Positions 10,801 through 24,400 of a DNA stretch of 64,000 nucleotides are shown here, in pieces. This DNA is from Xylocopa sonorina (Eukaryota > Arthropoda > Insecta > Hymenoptera > Apidae): NCBI RefSeq assembly GCF_050948175.1, contig NC_135194.1, positions 6,750,033 through 6,814,032 on the forward strand, in the 5' to 3' direction. The notes under the pieces are model-generated. The model saw only the letters and a program-made list of their open reading frames with translations, had not been told where the DNA came from and did not search any database. Both the position numbers and the translations under genes were made by a program. Each line of letters starts with the position of its first letter. Position 1 is the stretch's first letter.

Positions 10801-13800
10801 ACGATAGTTATACATTATCAGGAACAGAATAAGACTGAAAAAATATCGATGCAGAAATAACTATTTTGTTGCATCTCGTCTTTTTATGATTTCTGTATCT
10901 ACAATATAGTATAACCTATATTCATGTATATACACTTACAAGGGCCCTAATAAGTGTATATTTAAACGCACATACATACATCTCATTTTGACAAAGTTAT
11001 TTTGTGCATTTGTTTGCTGTTAATTGGACATCGATTGATACTTTAATTAACATCCTATTCTTCGACAGTTCGAGAAATTATAATGGTTCAATAAATATTA
11101 TGTAAATAAAATGTGTGCTTAAGTTTTAATTAATATTACATTGGTGATTAATGAAAAATTTAAGTTAAAAATAAATTAACAAATATATATATATATATCT
11201 GCATAAGTTTAATATTATTTAATTATATAAAATAATAAGGATTATAATACCATTTTAAAATATGAAAGAGAATAGAATTTTTTAAAATAAATTAAAAGAA
11301 GAATATGTAATAATAAGAAAGAATTAATATACACCGTGGTAAATTTAGAGAACTTTTTGGTTATACGCCATGTGACAAATTTAAAAATTTTGCTGCAAAA
11401 TGTTTCTTTCTTTTATTCTTCAATTCGTTAGTTATATTTAACCGTCTAAATACTACTCGTGTTTCGACGAATTGACAATACCTAACATCCATCTTACTTG
11501 TTTGTTTCATAAAAAAATTACTAGAAAATTTATTAAACACCGGAGCGACTGTGAAATTATAAAAATTACACGACGTTATCGACTTTTTAAAGTCACGCTA
11601 ATTTAGTCGCCGTATTTACCTTTTCCCCTTGCTTATTGCTTCGCCTGGTTCAACGTACAATAATTACACCTTGAGTCAACTAGTATCGAATGTAAAATAT
11701 CAATTCTACTTTATCTAAATAGAATTTCCTTATCTTTCCTTTTCTGTGTTCTTCTTATTTTTTTTTTTCTTTTGTATATTTCAAAAGGCAAAGTCATTGT
11801 TTATAATTACTATTTTTTTCCTTTTATGTTGCTACTTTTTCCCCTATTGAATAGCCAGAAGAATTCAAGATTTATTTTAGAATCTTATATATTAATTTTA
11901 ATGAGGTTATTTAATTTATACAGTAACTATGTGGATAAAAGATATAGCTATATAGTCTTTACCCTTAATTATTAATGAGCACAAGATGAATGAATGTACA
12001 CCTTAAAAAGTATAATAGATACAATTGTGGATACAAATATACACATACATCGGATATATGTGCATATTTGTATCTCTATAACATACATTGCTCTTATGTA
12101 AAACACAATACTGCCAGTGTAACGACTAAGCACAAAACCGTGGCGTACCTTTGTCTTCTCGTTCAAATCAACATATTAGCGATACTACGAAATTCAACTA
12201 TTAAAATGAGAAGCTAAACCATTGTTAAAATATACATAAATTTAAAATACAAATTTTTTTCTCAGATACGATTAATCGATCATGCTATAATTAAGCAATC
12301 GTTAAACCATGCTGCCGTATCGTTATAAAATAAAATTAGTTGAAACAGTCAAACAATTAATGCGAATATTTCCTTCGTTCCACTGTTTTGCTCTTTGCAT
12401 CTGTGTGTTTTTAAGTCTATTTAGAGTTTCTCTTTCTGTTTTGTATAAATTGCCGAGTTTCATTATTCCCTATTATTATTCTCATCCTCCTTCTTTATCT
12501 GTATGCATACCCACAAACGCATATGAAAATACTTAGTCGCACACGTAGCATGTCCGCACATGTACACCTGGTATATGCATTCGCAAAAATAAATTTCTAA
12601 GATAGTTCATTCGCGTGAGCGTTATTTTTTACACTTTTTTTTCCCTTTCGTACCGTCGTTTTACGTATCCCTCATTCAAATCATCCCTCCGGCTCGAAAC
12701 CAGCGTAAGTTTTCAGTAGCTCGATGGCAACTGAAAAATCCCGATTAGTTCATTATTTCGACAAGCAATGATATTTTACATTTTCCCTTCTCTAAACGGA
12801 AAGGCTGTAAATACTCTATCTTTCTACTGGAATTTACTCTATCAAAATTAATTTCCATTAACAAAGCAATTATAACAAAGGTCATAGGATTGTGGCTCTT
12901 AGAGTAAAAGTCTGTGTTATTTTACATGTATTCGATAGTTGTGTGAAGATTGATTTTTTTTTTTAATCAATATGCGTGTACTTTCATATAAAAGTATGTA
13001 AGATACATGTTATATTCGAATTTCGGAATAGTTACATTATTTGTAAACAATTTGACAAGAGATTACATACAAAGAAATAAGAAACTTAATTACAACAGAA
13101 CGAAAATAATTGTTTTTTATAACACATAGAAGTGTATCGTTGTCAAAAAAAACGTATATTTAAATTATTAATTATAGTATTACGAAAAATTTTTATAAGT
13201 ATTTTTTCCTTTTATAGTATCGTTGAAATTTTTTATAAGTATTTAAAGTATTTAAATTATTTTTTACTCACGTACGTCTTATAAGTATTATGAATGGAAA
13301 ATAAATTTAACACTTAAGATTACAAAATAAGTACATTCTACTAGATATTATATTTTAAATAATGTTAATATGAAACATGGATATTTCACACCTTTCGATT
13401 ACACATTTTTATCACTTTTTCTAATAAAGGGAAACACTAAAAGAAAATTGTTACTTGAGCAAGTATCATATACAGGTCATTTTACACTAAGCAAATTACT
13501 TTTGTGCTGTGAGATTTGGTTCAAATTGAAATAAGTTGTAATTTATATATGGTATTAAGGAGAGTTTACATCAATTTGTTGATTTTGAAGTTGTATGAAA
13601 AATACAGGCTCTGAAATTTGTTATTTCAACTTGTCACTTTATCAAATTTATCACATTCTTAAATTTGTCTATTTTTGTTAGAAACTATTGTTACAAAAAA
13701 ATTGTTATTTTTACAACCGTTAAATATACAAATGTATTCATTTCTAAATTGTGAACAATTTTTCTTCTCAACTAATTTTCTATTTCATGTGAAATATCAT

Positions 13801-15867
13801 TTTTACAATACAAAAGTACTAAAAATATATCTATTGTACAAATGTAATCACTAGTTCAAGTCTTACAAAATTTGTGTTTGTGATTTTTCCTCTCCAAATT
13901 ACATTTTTTCTTTTAATTCCTAAGCCTTGCAAACTTAGTTATTGTACTCCGAATAAATAAACCATCTTCCTTTGATAAACTTTGAAACTTCAAATATCTC
14001 TTGTGTTAATTATAATAAACAATATTAATGAAGTAATACAACTGTATAGTATTAAGTGTTATTTCTGAGAGCATTTTTATCTCTTTGGAAACATTGGTAA
14101 TCTTACTTTCTTAATTATAACTGCATAACATGAAACTTCATTAATACAGTTTACTAATTAAGACAAAATTTTTGATTTCCCTAAGTTTTTATAAGAACTT
14201 CTTTTGAAGTGCCTATAAATCGACAGAATGTAATTCAAAGAGGAAAGATCGCAATATTTTTTTATCACACAAGTATAATTTTGAGAATAAAATAAGACAA
14301 TTTGTTAAAATTGAAAGAAAAAAATTAAAGTACTTATTTTTAACATTTGCAAAGATAAAACTTACATTGTGAAGATAGTTTCATTAAAATTAGTGAAGCG
14401 TGACTACTTGGAGGATCTGTATTTTCCTCAATAATTTCAAAATGAACACATACACAATGATCTCCCTTTATACCATATAAATTACTTTAGTATATCAATT
14501 TGATTGAAATATCAAACAGAACGAAGGTGTAGCATAATTTGTTCAATACAAAGTGACCTGTACTTGTAAAAAAAAATGGAAACAAACAGTTTTACATAAA
14601 CATTTGCAAATAGAATTGTCTTTTTGAGCAAGAGCATTTTCTTGTTATCGACATTTCCAGTGACCTTTGTTATTTGATTATTATGAATTGTATACGTTCG
14701 TTGCTAATATAATAGATATCACGCAAATAAGTCTTGTTCGTAATTAATGGTTTTATAACAGGGTGTACTGAGAAATTGAAAATATGTTGCTAAAATAATG
14801 GAAAAAGTAATGTGTGTATACTACCGCATAATATAAAATATGCCTTTGCAGACACTTTACAAAAGTTATGTAATGTGTTTAAAATTAATTTGAGCTGCGC
14901 ACAGTGTACTCAGACTTATACGGCATACTTTAAAATACACCAATGCATGAAATTACTCTTTATGAACTTATAACCGGCGGCTACAAATACGAGACAAAAT
15001 ATTCTAACCAAAGATAAGTAGAAAAGCATGTATTATAACCGCACAAATCAAGTAAAATTGAGGATTCGTAAAGAGATATTTAAACCAAAGTTATGATAAT
15101 AAAATAATCCAAATCGACAGAAGCAAGACTTAAATTTCCAAGAAATAAAACAGATAATCCTTAAGACAATTTCGTATAATAAAATTTCAATGTTAATTGT
15201 GACTGAACATTTTTGTTCAGGTTTCTAAATGGCTCGAGGCAATTTTACAAAGTCATTTGTCCTTACGCAGCTCAGAAAAAATCAGTACTATCGAATACAT
15301 GAAACTTGTGTTAAAACCGATCCGTCTACGAGACGGAACGACTGGACTAGTCTTGTAGACTAGCTTGCGGTATGCGCAAGCGCCATGAACCCGGAGACCC
15401 TAGACTGATGTGGGTACCGGACCAATTCACATATGTCCTTCGGTTCTACGATCTACATTTTTGAATAACGATTACGTTTATAAAGATCTCTCAAATGGAA
15501 ACCTATCAAATGTTCTGTATAATGCATTGGTTTTTATAAAATGGGCACTTTTATACGAAAACGAAGAGGATAGTTTTATATGAGAACGAAAAAGGTACTT
15601 CTATATAATAATGAAAAGGGTATTAAGTTGTATAATTTAAAAATACAAAGCATATATATAAATGCAAAGCATGAATATATATATAATAATTAGTTAAGAT
15701 TGATAATAAGAACTTCTGATAAGTTTTCCAGTGAACTCTTGAAACGGATATCTCTTCATGATCGTAATAGTTGTTCATATTTATTTCTAAGGGACACTAT
15801 CGGCCCGGGTCCCGACTCAGTTACCTATATAGATAAGACAATAATACTTGCATAATAGTCCAGGGTC
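7811..15867. other. Intergenic AT-rich DNA
   Basis: About 8 kb with no exon that I can support. It contains AT-only palindromic runs (9600-9700), homopolymer T tracts (near 9985 and 12957) and a diverged inverted repeat (13470-14560). The stretch just below 15868 should carry the neurocalcin 3' untranslated region; an AATAAA on the minus strand at 15780-15785 is a possible polyadenylation signal. Confidence 0.5.
13470..14560. repeat. Old inverted repeat, arms about 170 bp
   Basis: The left arm (about 13470-13640) contains ACAGGTCATTTTACACTAAG, then TAATTTATATATGGTATTAAGG. The reverse complement of 14390-14560 contains ACAGGTCACTTTG, then TAATTTATATGGTATAAAGG, followed by similar AAAATACAG-type sequence in both. 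Similarity weakens inward. Looks like a decayed foldback or MITE-like element; ends and target duplication were not resolved. Confidence 0.5.
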
Positions 15868-16068
15868 TCACTGAGCTTGTGCACTAAGATCGCACTGCAA
15901 CAGTCGCAGAATAGACGGATCAGTTTTCGCTCCCTCAATGAACTCCTCAAGCGATAGTTTGCCGTCCTTGTTCTTATCCATCTGCCGAAATATTTTATCG
16001 GTTCTCTTCTCGGGTGTCGACTCGTCCTCGGGCATTTTCATTACCGAGCCCAACATTTTATAAATGGC
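15868..16068 (-). CDS. Nca: Neurocalcin coding exon 4 (terminal)
   Basis: Residues 127-192 and stop, from AIYKMLGSVMKMPED to the EF4 loop and the tail LRLLQCDLSAQAQ. Acceptor TTACCAG|GCC. The tail is two residues longer than the fly form and differs in sequence there, as expected at this variable end. Confidence 0.93.
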   Translation of the reverse strand, partial: AIYKMLGSVMKMPEDESTPEKRTDKIFRQMDKNKDGKLSLEEFIEGAKTDPSILRLLQCDLSAQAQ

Positions 16069-18267
16069 CTGGTAACAGAAGTAAAATTGCTATATAAATA
16101 TTCGGGGATATCATTTCACAAATGAATTTACTGAAGATATATCACATAAATGAATTTTACAAGAATATTGTTTTCTTTGTAGGTTTCTTATTTTTTCTAG
16201 TCGAATATGTGCTGGATTATTTTAGTATATCAACGTAGAAGCAAAAATAAATCTTGCGTTAGAAAATAGAATCCTAGGAGTAAACGGTAAAAGAGATCTC
16301 TCGGTTCGAGAGGGCTTCTTACTGTTTATATATAAGTAAGGTGGCCAGGCGTCACGTTTTTGACGGACAGTCCCGATTTTTAACAATTTGTCCCGCATCC
16401 CGCGACATTTTAAAGAAGTCTCGAGTTTTAGAAAGATTAAGTTTTTGCCAATTACGTGCCAATTATGTTATAACCTTCAACCAGAATGTAATTAAAAGCG
16501 CACGTATAATTAATATGCCCAGTACTGTAATGTCTAATAGACGGCCATTAAAATATTCCGGCACACCTGTGTTGAATTATACGAGTACATGACTACTAAC
16601 ATTCTTCTGTGATTATTAACGTACGAATAAATATTGAATGTTTCATTACATTTATGCAAACAATTTACGAAAGAAACATTTAAGTTGTGTATTTTATTAT
16701 ATATTAATATTTATAACAATTACTTGTTATATTTATAAAAATTATTTTTTACTTATGCCAGGAAGTACCTAGTAAGCTAGTATCCATGTATCGGTATATT
16801 TCAATACATATGTAGTTATGTACATATATCAGTATTTCTCTATCTGTAAGCATTTATAAGTTTATATATAAGCGAAATAGCGATGTTTAATGCTCACCGT
16901 AACAATTTCTAACATTTCTTGTCGCGAGATGTAGCCATTGCCGTCGAGATCGTACATGCTGAAGGCCAATTTTAGTTTCTGCTCCAGTTTACCACGAGAT
17001 GTTACGCTGAGAGCGCATAAGAATTCTCGGAAGTCGATTGTCCCATCTCCATTCGCATCGAAAGTTCTGAACACGTGTTCTGCAAACTATATAGGGTACG
17101 ACCGTGAATAATGTCATATTGCAAATAGTCCAAAGTCTGTATTAATGGAAATTAATAGTTTAATTTACCTTGGAAGCGTCACCATACGGGAAGAAATTTC
17201 CATATATTTTTTTAAACTCTTCTACGCTGAGATGTCCGCTCGGACAATCCTTCAAAAAGCCTTTGTACCATTCTTGAATTTCAGCATCTTTAAACAAAAA
17301 TTCATTTTTCTATTACATTGACACTGTGTTGAATAAATTGATTCAAGATTGATTCATAAAAAAAAAAAGAGTTGAAAAACATGACAACAAATTTCTTGAA
17401 TTTATTAAGTACTTTGTTAAATAAAATATTCTAATAGAATGGAAATGATAGGTATTTATTAGTTAATTTCTAATTTGTAAAGAATGGAAAGAGTCAGATG
17501 TACATATATAGAAGAAAATTTATATTATTTATATGAAATTCTATGTAATATAGTTTGAACAGTTTTCCTAGATATCTACACACCAAATTCACCCTTTTGT
17601 AAATATGAAATTATATATTTTCGAGAAACTACTCTTTACTGTAAGTTGTAAAAATTCCAGTCAAGTTGATACAACTGAATTTAATTTAGTATAAAGTAAA
17701 ATCGATAATTTTTACAGTGCATACTGTACATAAAAAGAAAGATACTAGAACGCGTCAATCTATTTTACATATATTATCTGTTTTACATATATTTATATAA
17801 TTGGGACGTTAACTTTCGTAATGACTATTGTAACTGTTCTCTTCATAGATTTATACAATTATTACATAAAGCAACCATCAGTAGCTCAATCATTATAGAT
17901 TAATTTTTAAATAACAAATTTATATTAAAAGTTTTAAAAAATAAATTCCTTGATAAACTTAATTTACAAAAAGTGTTAGAATTTTATTCAGAAAAAGATG
18001 AATTTGAAGTGGAAATTCTACATATACTTGTATAATAAAAAACGAATTTCGTTTATTTTGAAACTAATTCTATTTTATGTTATAAAATGCTGCATAAGAT
18101 CAACTTTGTCGAAAGTTTATCAATTTCATTTCATATTCATGTCCAGGGTGTCTAATATATGGAAAATAAAACTTATAAGTATTTTCGTAATTTCTACCTG
18201 AGAATTCGGTATTTTGCTTGAGGTCTTCTAATACTTCCGGTTTCAGCTTGCTGTTTTGTTTCCCCAT
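15868..18267 (-). CDS. Nca: Neurocalcin homolog (EF-hand neuronal calcium sensor), 4 coding exons
   Basis: Joined exons 18267..18198, 17287..17169, 17086..16898 and 16068..15868 encode 192 residues, ending in TGA, close to the roughly 190 usual for neurocalcin. The N terminus MGKQNSKLKPE carries Gly2 for N-myristoylation. EF1 is degenerate (DCPSGHL, about 36-42), as in the whole family. EF2 (Asp73-Glu84, DANGDGTIDFRE), EF3 (Asp109-Glu120, DLDGNGYISRQE) and EF4 (Asp157-Glu168, DKNKDGKLSLEE) have complete calcium ligands. By family knowledge it is a calcium-myristoyl switch protein that moves to membranes in neurons. Introns are phase 1, 0 and 0 with GT-AG ends. Oddity: residue 103 is Leu (TTG) where the family has Trp (TGG). 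Close paralogs such as hippocalcin are the only realistic alternative; in insects the ortholog is neurocalcin. Confidence 0.95.
16281..16328. other. Strong hairpin in last neurocalcin intron
   Basis: TAAACGGTAAAAGAGATCTC and the 3' half ending CTTCTTACTGTTTA pair over about 20 positions with wobbles and a small internal loop. The tip is CTCTCG-GTT-CGAGAG. The fold is similar on either strand. Its loop is short for a microRNA precursor, and it lies directly before a dispersed repeat, so it may belong to a transposon end. Confidence 0.4.
16356..16475 (+). repeat. Dispersed repeat, copy 1 (in neurocalcin intron)
   Basis: The block from TTTTTGACGGACAGTCCCGA through AAGTTTTTGCCAATTACGTG matches 37308-37425 base by base with scattered changes, including shared GACATTTTAAAGAAGT / GACGTTTTAAAAAAGT cores. 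The GGTGGCCAGGCGTC just before it looks like a terminal motif of hAT-like elements, but no transposase is present. Confidence 0.6.
16898..17086 (-). CDS. Nca: Neurocalcin coding exon 3
   Basis: Residues 64-126, from FAEHVFRTFDANGDG to MLEIVT, with EF2 and EF3 loops. Acceptor CTATATAG|TTTGCA, donor ACG|GTGAGC. Contains the Leu103 codon at 16967-16969. Confidence 0.93.
17169..17287 (-). CDS. Nca: Neurocalcin coding exon 2
   Basis: Residues 24-63, from DAEIQEWYKGF to FFPYGDASK, covering the degenerate first EF-hand. Acceptor TTTAAAG|AT, donor AAG|GTAAAT. Codon 24 (Asp) is split by the intron. Confidence 0.93.
18198..18267 (-). CDS. Nca: Neurocalcin coding exon 1
   Basis: Encodes MGKQNSKLKPEV to TEFS, residues 1-23 plus the first base of codon 24. 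Donor CAG|GTAGAA. The ATG at 18267 is chosen because it gives the conserved MGKQNSKL myristoylation start. Confidence 0.93.
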
Positions 18268-18407
18268 GGCTATTCGAAGTCCTTTCCAGAATTCTAATGG
18301 CGAATCTCAGAATTCAATTAGTAGATAATTAAGCACTAACTAGTCTACTATCCTACCGGTGCCGTTTAAAACAGCACTTCGTGACTGGCAATTTCCACCA
18401 GACACGC
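18268..18407 (-). other. Nca: Probable neurocalcin 5' untranslated part of first coding exon
   Basis: Upstream of the start codon is a strong acceptor on the minus strand, TTTTCCCTTTTGCAG|GCG, with the exon beginning at 18407. This predicts 140 bases of leader spliced to a further upstream non-coding exon, which I cannot locate. A GTAGGA donor-like site inside it (18356) would leave only a 51-base intron and is less likely. Confidence 0.45.
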
Positions 18408-21400
18408 CTGCAAAAGGGAAAACGTACATGAATGTTCATCGTTATTTGTTTACAAAATCCTTCAATAAACTGACTGCAGTGGAAACCGGGTTTCTCGCGA
18501 TTTTCATTATCAAGTAGAGAAAATAGGTAAATATATATGTATGCACATGAAAAAGTCGGAGAAAGAATTTTATAATTGTAATAATTACGTTAATAGTTAA
18601 CAACTTTAGTAAAACAGCGAAATGATGCACCTCAGAACAGTGGATACTAATATATTTTTACGATCGTGAGTCATTATCGTGATTATTATAATTGCTATTA
18701 CTAGTTTTTCGAATTTATTTGTGTTGTAGAAGAAAACGGATTCTTTACATGTAGATCGATCAGAGAATATGAAGACTGAACATCTGTTACCGTAAACATT
18801 TATACCTATAGAGTCATACATTGCGATAGAACAAGTACAATGTTGATATACCTTAGCTAGTAATGGAGAAATAAAAAAAGAAGAAAGAATAATGAAACTG
18901 AAATCTGTTGATGGCATTGTAATAATAATAACAATAATAATAATGATAATGATTACATTAACAACAATGGTAATACATTTAGAGCATACTGCGATTTATT
19001 ATGATAAGAATATTCGTAATGATAATTAATATGAGTATTTTCGTTTTTTCTTCTTTTTTTTTGCCGTGTATGTCTTGGGAACAAAATATAATTTTGTCCA
19101 ACTCAAATAAACAGTAATAAGTACCGTATCATTAATAAGTAATAATATACATATACTAATTCTTATTAGATTATGTACACGTATTACCGTCAGAATTAAC
19201 AACGTATATGTTCAGGTTTGGAATTATCCGTAGAATGATTTAAAGATACGGGCCTCGTTCAGTTCAAGTTTCACAATATCTCTACTCATTATGGAATATT
19301 AAATTAAAAATAAATGTTTTTACAATTTTACAATTACAACGTTTACAATTCTGGATGTAAAGGTACTGCACGTGTGTTATCTTTTACTTTCCACTGATAG
19401 TCATACAATTTTTTTAATGTAACAAAATGATACACACAACTTAGCAATAAGAAAGCTACCATTTTTTGTATGTCACGTATCTTTGTGTATATAAACATGT
19501 ACTATAAAGTGGTGAATCGAAATGATAGTATGTTTCAAGAATATAAATATAATATTTTTTATAAACAAATAAGTATTACACAAATTAGTTATTTTTTAAC
19601 AAATTCTGTAGCCTCCTTTCATTCTGTTTTAGTCAATTTATTAGACAATTTTCAAATTGTCATTACATGTTACATTAAATGTTCGTGATAATTCATTTCG
19701 GTTTTTTTTTCAAAACATAAAAATGTAAGTCATAAGTGGCAGATCTTAGCTTTTTAAAATTTTTTTTGTCATGTATTATTTTCGAAATTATACAAGTTAC
19801 TCAAACGACTATTTTAAACAAAAGATGACGAAACTTTGAATTTCTCGGAAATATTGCTCAACTGTACTATCATTTCACTCCCTTCATTTAATAGTACATA
19901 TTTACAACGCAAAAGATCTGTAACATATTAGGAGCTTCCACTAAGAGTTAGCTTCTCTAAAAGTAAAATGTAAAGGTCTGTATCAAATGCCACATTTACG
20001 AAGTTGTAAACATATCATTGAATAGGAAAAGATAGCGCACTGCAGTTAATTAGCTTCAAACGAATGTCAATCTTTTTCTTCAATAGATTGCGATTGCTTG
20101 GTAAGCCTGAAACTGAATTTCGATATTCAGAACTTGAAAACAAACCAACCATCGATAATTATCATTCAGCATAATTAATGACATATGTAAGTGGTATCAA
20201 AATTCATTATGTTATAAATTGCGTTCGATAATGCATTACAAAATTCGTCCAATTGGTACGGCAGGAATAACCAACTTTTTTGTCTGCGCGCTATTAAGTC
20301 CTCGTACACTAACAAAAATCGCACGGTGGGACAATTTTTAAAATTGATGAGTGATGATTTTTATTTTGTCGAATCTTTTCGAACGTGTTCCACGGAAGTA
20401 GCAGAATGACATACAAGTATAAGTAAATAAGTATAATCTGCTGTAGCATAGAAATGAGTGACGCACGCTATTGAAGCGTCCCCACCGTCGGTTCTCTTTA
20501 AGGACTGCCCGCATTTGAAGCAGTTGGTTATGCCTGAAACAGCTCATAAATCACCAACTGAGGTATGGATGCGGCACGATAATTCTTAAAAGATAGGTTT
20601 CCGTATGCGTTATCATTTATACCTATTTTTAGGTCTGATCCATTTTGTTCATTCATCCTTAGTTACTTACTTCTATGTACAGGGATTTATACTTTGACGA
20701 TTTACGTAAGTGTGTAAAAGAAATTATATCGTGCAGTTGATGAAAGCGATATACACAGTCATAAAATTAAGTACCAAGAACGTCGAGTGTCATCGGAATA
20801 CAACGACTTTCGAGGGTTTGTTCAGATGACATTTACAGCTTACAATTCAAGATATTTTTTCAAAGTGTTACATGCACATGGATGATCGCATTACTGTGGA
20901 AACAGTATATGTTGAAACGTGTACAATCTTGGATTTAACTGCATCAGTGTGTATTCTCATTAAGTATTCCAATTTATGACCGCTCTGTACCGTTCTCATT
21001 AACTGTACGTTGTTAGTTGAAAGTTTGGGACCATTGTACTGTTTTACACGATCTACATTATAAATATTGATAAGTACTTTTAACAGCCATGTATTTTCGT
21101 TTGGTTCTGAAAATAACAAAATTTCTGTATGACTACTGTCTGTCCTTTTACTATACCGTTTGCTATCATAAATATTACCATAAGTAGTTACAACGTTTAT
21201 ATATACCTTTATAAATTCTATTATTAATTAAGAACAAAATTAATTTTATAAATACGATGCAATGTATCATCTAAAAGGAAAAATGAATTTATTATCATTA
21301 TAAATAAAAAGAAAAGAAATAGAAAATTGACAGAATTTAACTTCAAAATGAATGGAAAATTCAAAATAAAAAAATTTTCTCAACTGTTGTTAAAAGACAT

Positions 21401-24400
21401 TTAAGAGATACAAAAATATTTAATTTAGCAATCATTTCTTCTGTCAATAAATTAAAAAAGTGCATATTTACAGTTTAATTAAGAGGGGCAGTATACCCAT
21501 CCAAAGAAATATATTCCGACGAAAACCTCTTCATTTGATATTCGAATAATTCCGCGTATAATCTTTACGATGGTCCCAAACCTTTAGCCAGCATGAATAT
21601 TATTAAAAATTAATTAGTTGGTGTTTTCACTCTTTAAAGGTTAAACGTTACATTTACATTTGAAGCGCTGCGGATGACAATTTTAAAATTTATATTTTTG
21701 TAACAGACACGATCGATCGTTGGATCACGGATGCACTTTCACGTAACACTGTGTGGATACTGTTTTTAATGTAAGCTTATCTTACTAAGTTACTAATAAA
21801 AACAATTAATGTTTTAATTAATTTCAGTAATTACACATTATATATGGTTACGCAGTAAGTACACGTTGCATTTGTAATATATGATTTGAAAAATTGAAAC
21901 TTTTGTTGATCTAAAGATTCAATGAGAACGCTTGAATAGATAATAACGATAACAAAAGTTACAATTAACTTACAAATTTATAATAAGATGCAAGTGGTTC
22001 TTTCTTTCTAAGTTTGCATCGACACCGAGGAGTCGAAGAAAAATGGATTTATACGATATTTAAATAAAATATAAATCATTCTCAGCAAAAGCCTTTACTG
22101 CTTTTTACGTTCCAAAGTTTTGTTTTCTTCAAATCCAATTTTCTTCAATGTTACAGAATAAATACTGTTCAAATTCGTGGTTATCTCCAAGTCGAATGCA
22201 AAAACATTCTTTTTTTTTTAATGCAAATAAATCAATATACGTTTCATACACTAAAAATAATACATTAAAAACAATTAGCAATTGTCAGAACATTAACAGA
22301 AGAAGTATATATAACGCAGTAATTGTAAATTTAATAATTGCCCTAGAGTAATGCATAACAATGAATTTAATTAATCTGAATATTCAATTATCTGTAAAGA
22401 ATATATTTATACTATCTTTACAGTCCTTTACATCATTTTTAATACTTGTTAAAAATGTTTCTTTCAACACGTCGCATTTTAAACATCTTAACTACCGAAA
22501 TAAATCAAATAAACTTAAACTTAAAATTCGAACATACATGAAGCGATTCTGAAAAACAAACGTGTTTGTATTTTACGTAACAATCCTACCGAATTAACGC
22601 ACGTGCTAAAGTTAATTTCTCGTCTGGCTGAGATACAATATTCATGCAACATTACGATACACATTATTTGAATTGCATTCGTAATCTACTATCAGTCAAA
22701 TAAAGCTAACACCTCCTAGTATTTATACATCTATCACTTCCTTTCATACACGTTACGGTACTTAATCAGCTAATAAATGCACATTTTTAATTATACCTTT
22801 TTCAAGGGGTACACAAAAATCTGTAGGTCTGAAAACTATACAGTAGTTTACAGTAACACTGTTGTGTGCAAACGTGTTGGTTTTGTGAGAGAATAAATTG
22901 AAGCTACAAGATAAGGAGGCCGAAAAATACGAAGTCATTACGTTTTTCAATCGTTCGCCGTGGCTTCAAACAAATTTCCTTATCCAGTAGTCCTCTATTA
23001 AACGATACAAACTATTTTTTTATATTTTCTCTGTTATATATAGCTTGCATAAATTTTTCCATTAAAATATATTTACTCATACATTTTTTGTCTATATAAT
23101 TGTATTTTGCATTCGAGAAACATATAAGAAAATAATGGATAATTACGAATGCTCGTTACATCTTCCATTTAACCCTCAAACAGCGTACTATCCAATCACC
23201 TGATTACACACACGCGACGATTAGCCTGATCCAATTTCCTTTCTCTTGTTTCTGAAGCACTTTATTTTGTAATTAACACGTCAAATAGCAAGGAAAATAA
23301 AATACATAGTAAAGAACATTGGTACTAGTAAGAATTTACCATCGAATATATCGATATCGTAAAATTGATTGCAGGACTTATGTTGACTAAACATTTTTTC
23401 TTTTAAAGGCTTGAACCTCTTTTTCAAACACCCTGTATGTTAAAAACAAATGTATTATAGAATGTAAAACTGAAGAAACTTCTAAGAATCGAGAAACTTC
23501 GATAATTGTAGTAACGACGAGCTAAAACAGAAAAATGTGTTTCTTAATGAAAAAAATTAGATATAAAACTATCAAACGATGTAATAAAATAATTATAAAA
23601 CCAATAATCCATTCACGAAACAGCCGTCATAAATGTTAGTGACATAGTTTTGACGCATTTATAGGTATTTTCATTTTAAATACTCATAAAAGGGGCTCGA
23701 TTCAATATGAATGGTCGCTGTAGGTACATAGTTTTTATTGCCCCATTTTATTTTCGATTAATTGGTCGCGCAAATTTTGTACGATCCTTTGGAATATTTT
23801 TATATACCAAGAAGATTCTAAAGCTGCAATCTTGTTTCTAGAGTTAAAGACGAATGCCAAATTAAGATAACACAATATCTAATTAAGAGAAATGGTATTT
23901 ACGTGCACCTGTTTGCGAAGTATTGCGGATCTATCAAGAGGCAGTAGATTGGATGAACACGACTCACGTACTAACTAACCCATAAACTGAAACTCAACCG
24001 TGCCATATGCGTATTTAGGTTATTATGTTATGGGATGAGAAAGATCGTATGATACCGAATGTGTATGCTTTGTTTTCACCTTCAACTTCAATTCTACGCA
24101 CCTTATTTCATCTAGAAATGCAGCATGTTAATTAAGTGGACTTAAACTGTCGTAATTCAGTATGCTGTTTAAGGGTTAATCTTTTACTAAACGTAGATTA
24201 GGTAGAAGCAGTGAAGAAAGATGGGGGATATAGTAATTTCGTGACGTACATCGAATACAATTAATTCTTTCACAGAGGAACTGTCGTAGCTATTTGAACG
24301 ATCGATCTTGACCGTCATTAGATGATTTAAATGCAACAATTGTTTAAAATATTCTTTAAACTTATCATCGTCAAGTGGGTCGACAGAATTTAAATGAAGA

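Noticed and set aside
18306..18356. Possible 51-base intron in the neurocalcin leader
   Set aside because: Donor and branch-like TACTAAT are present, but the intron would be shorter than usual and the polypyrimidine tract is weak.
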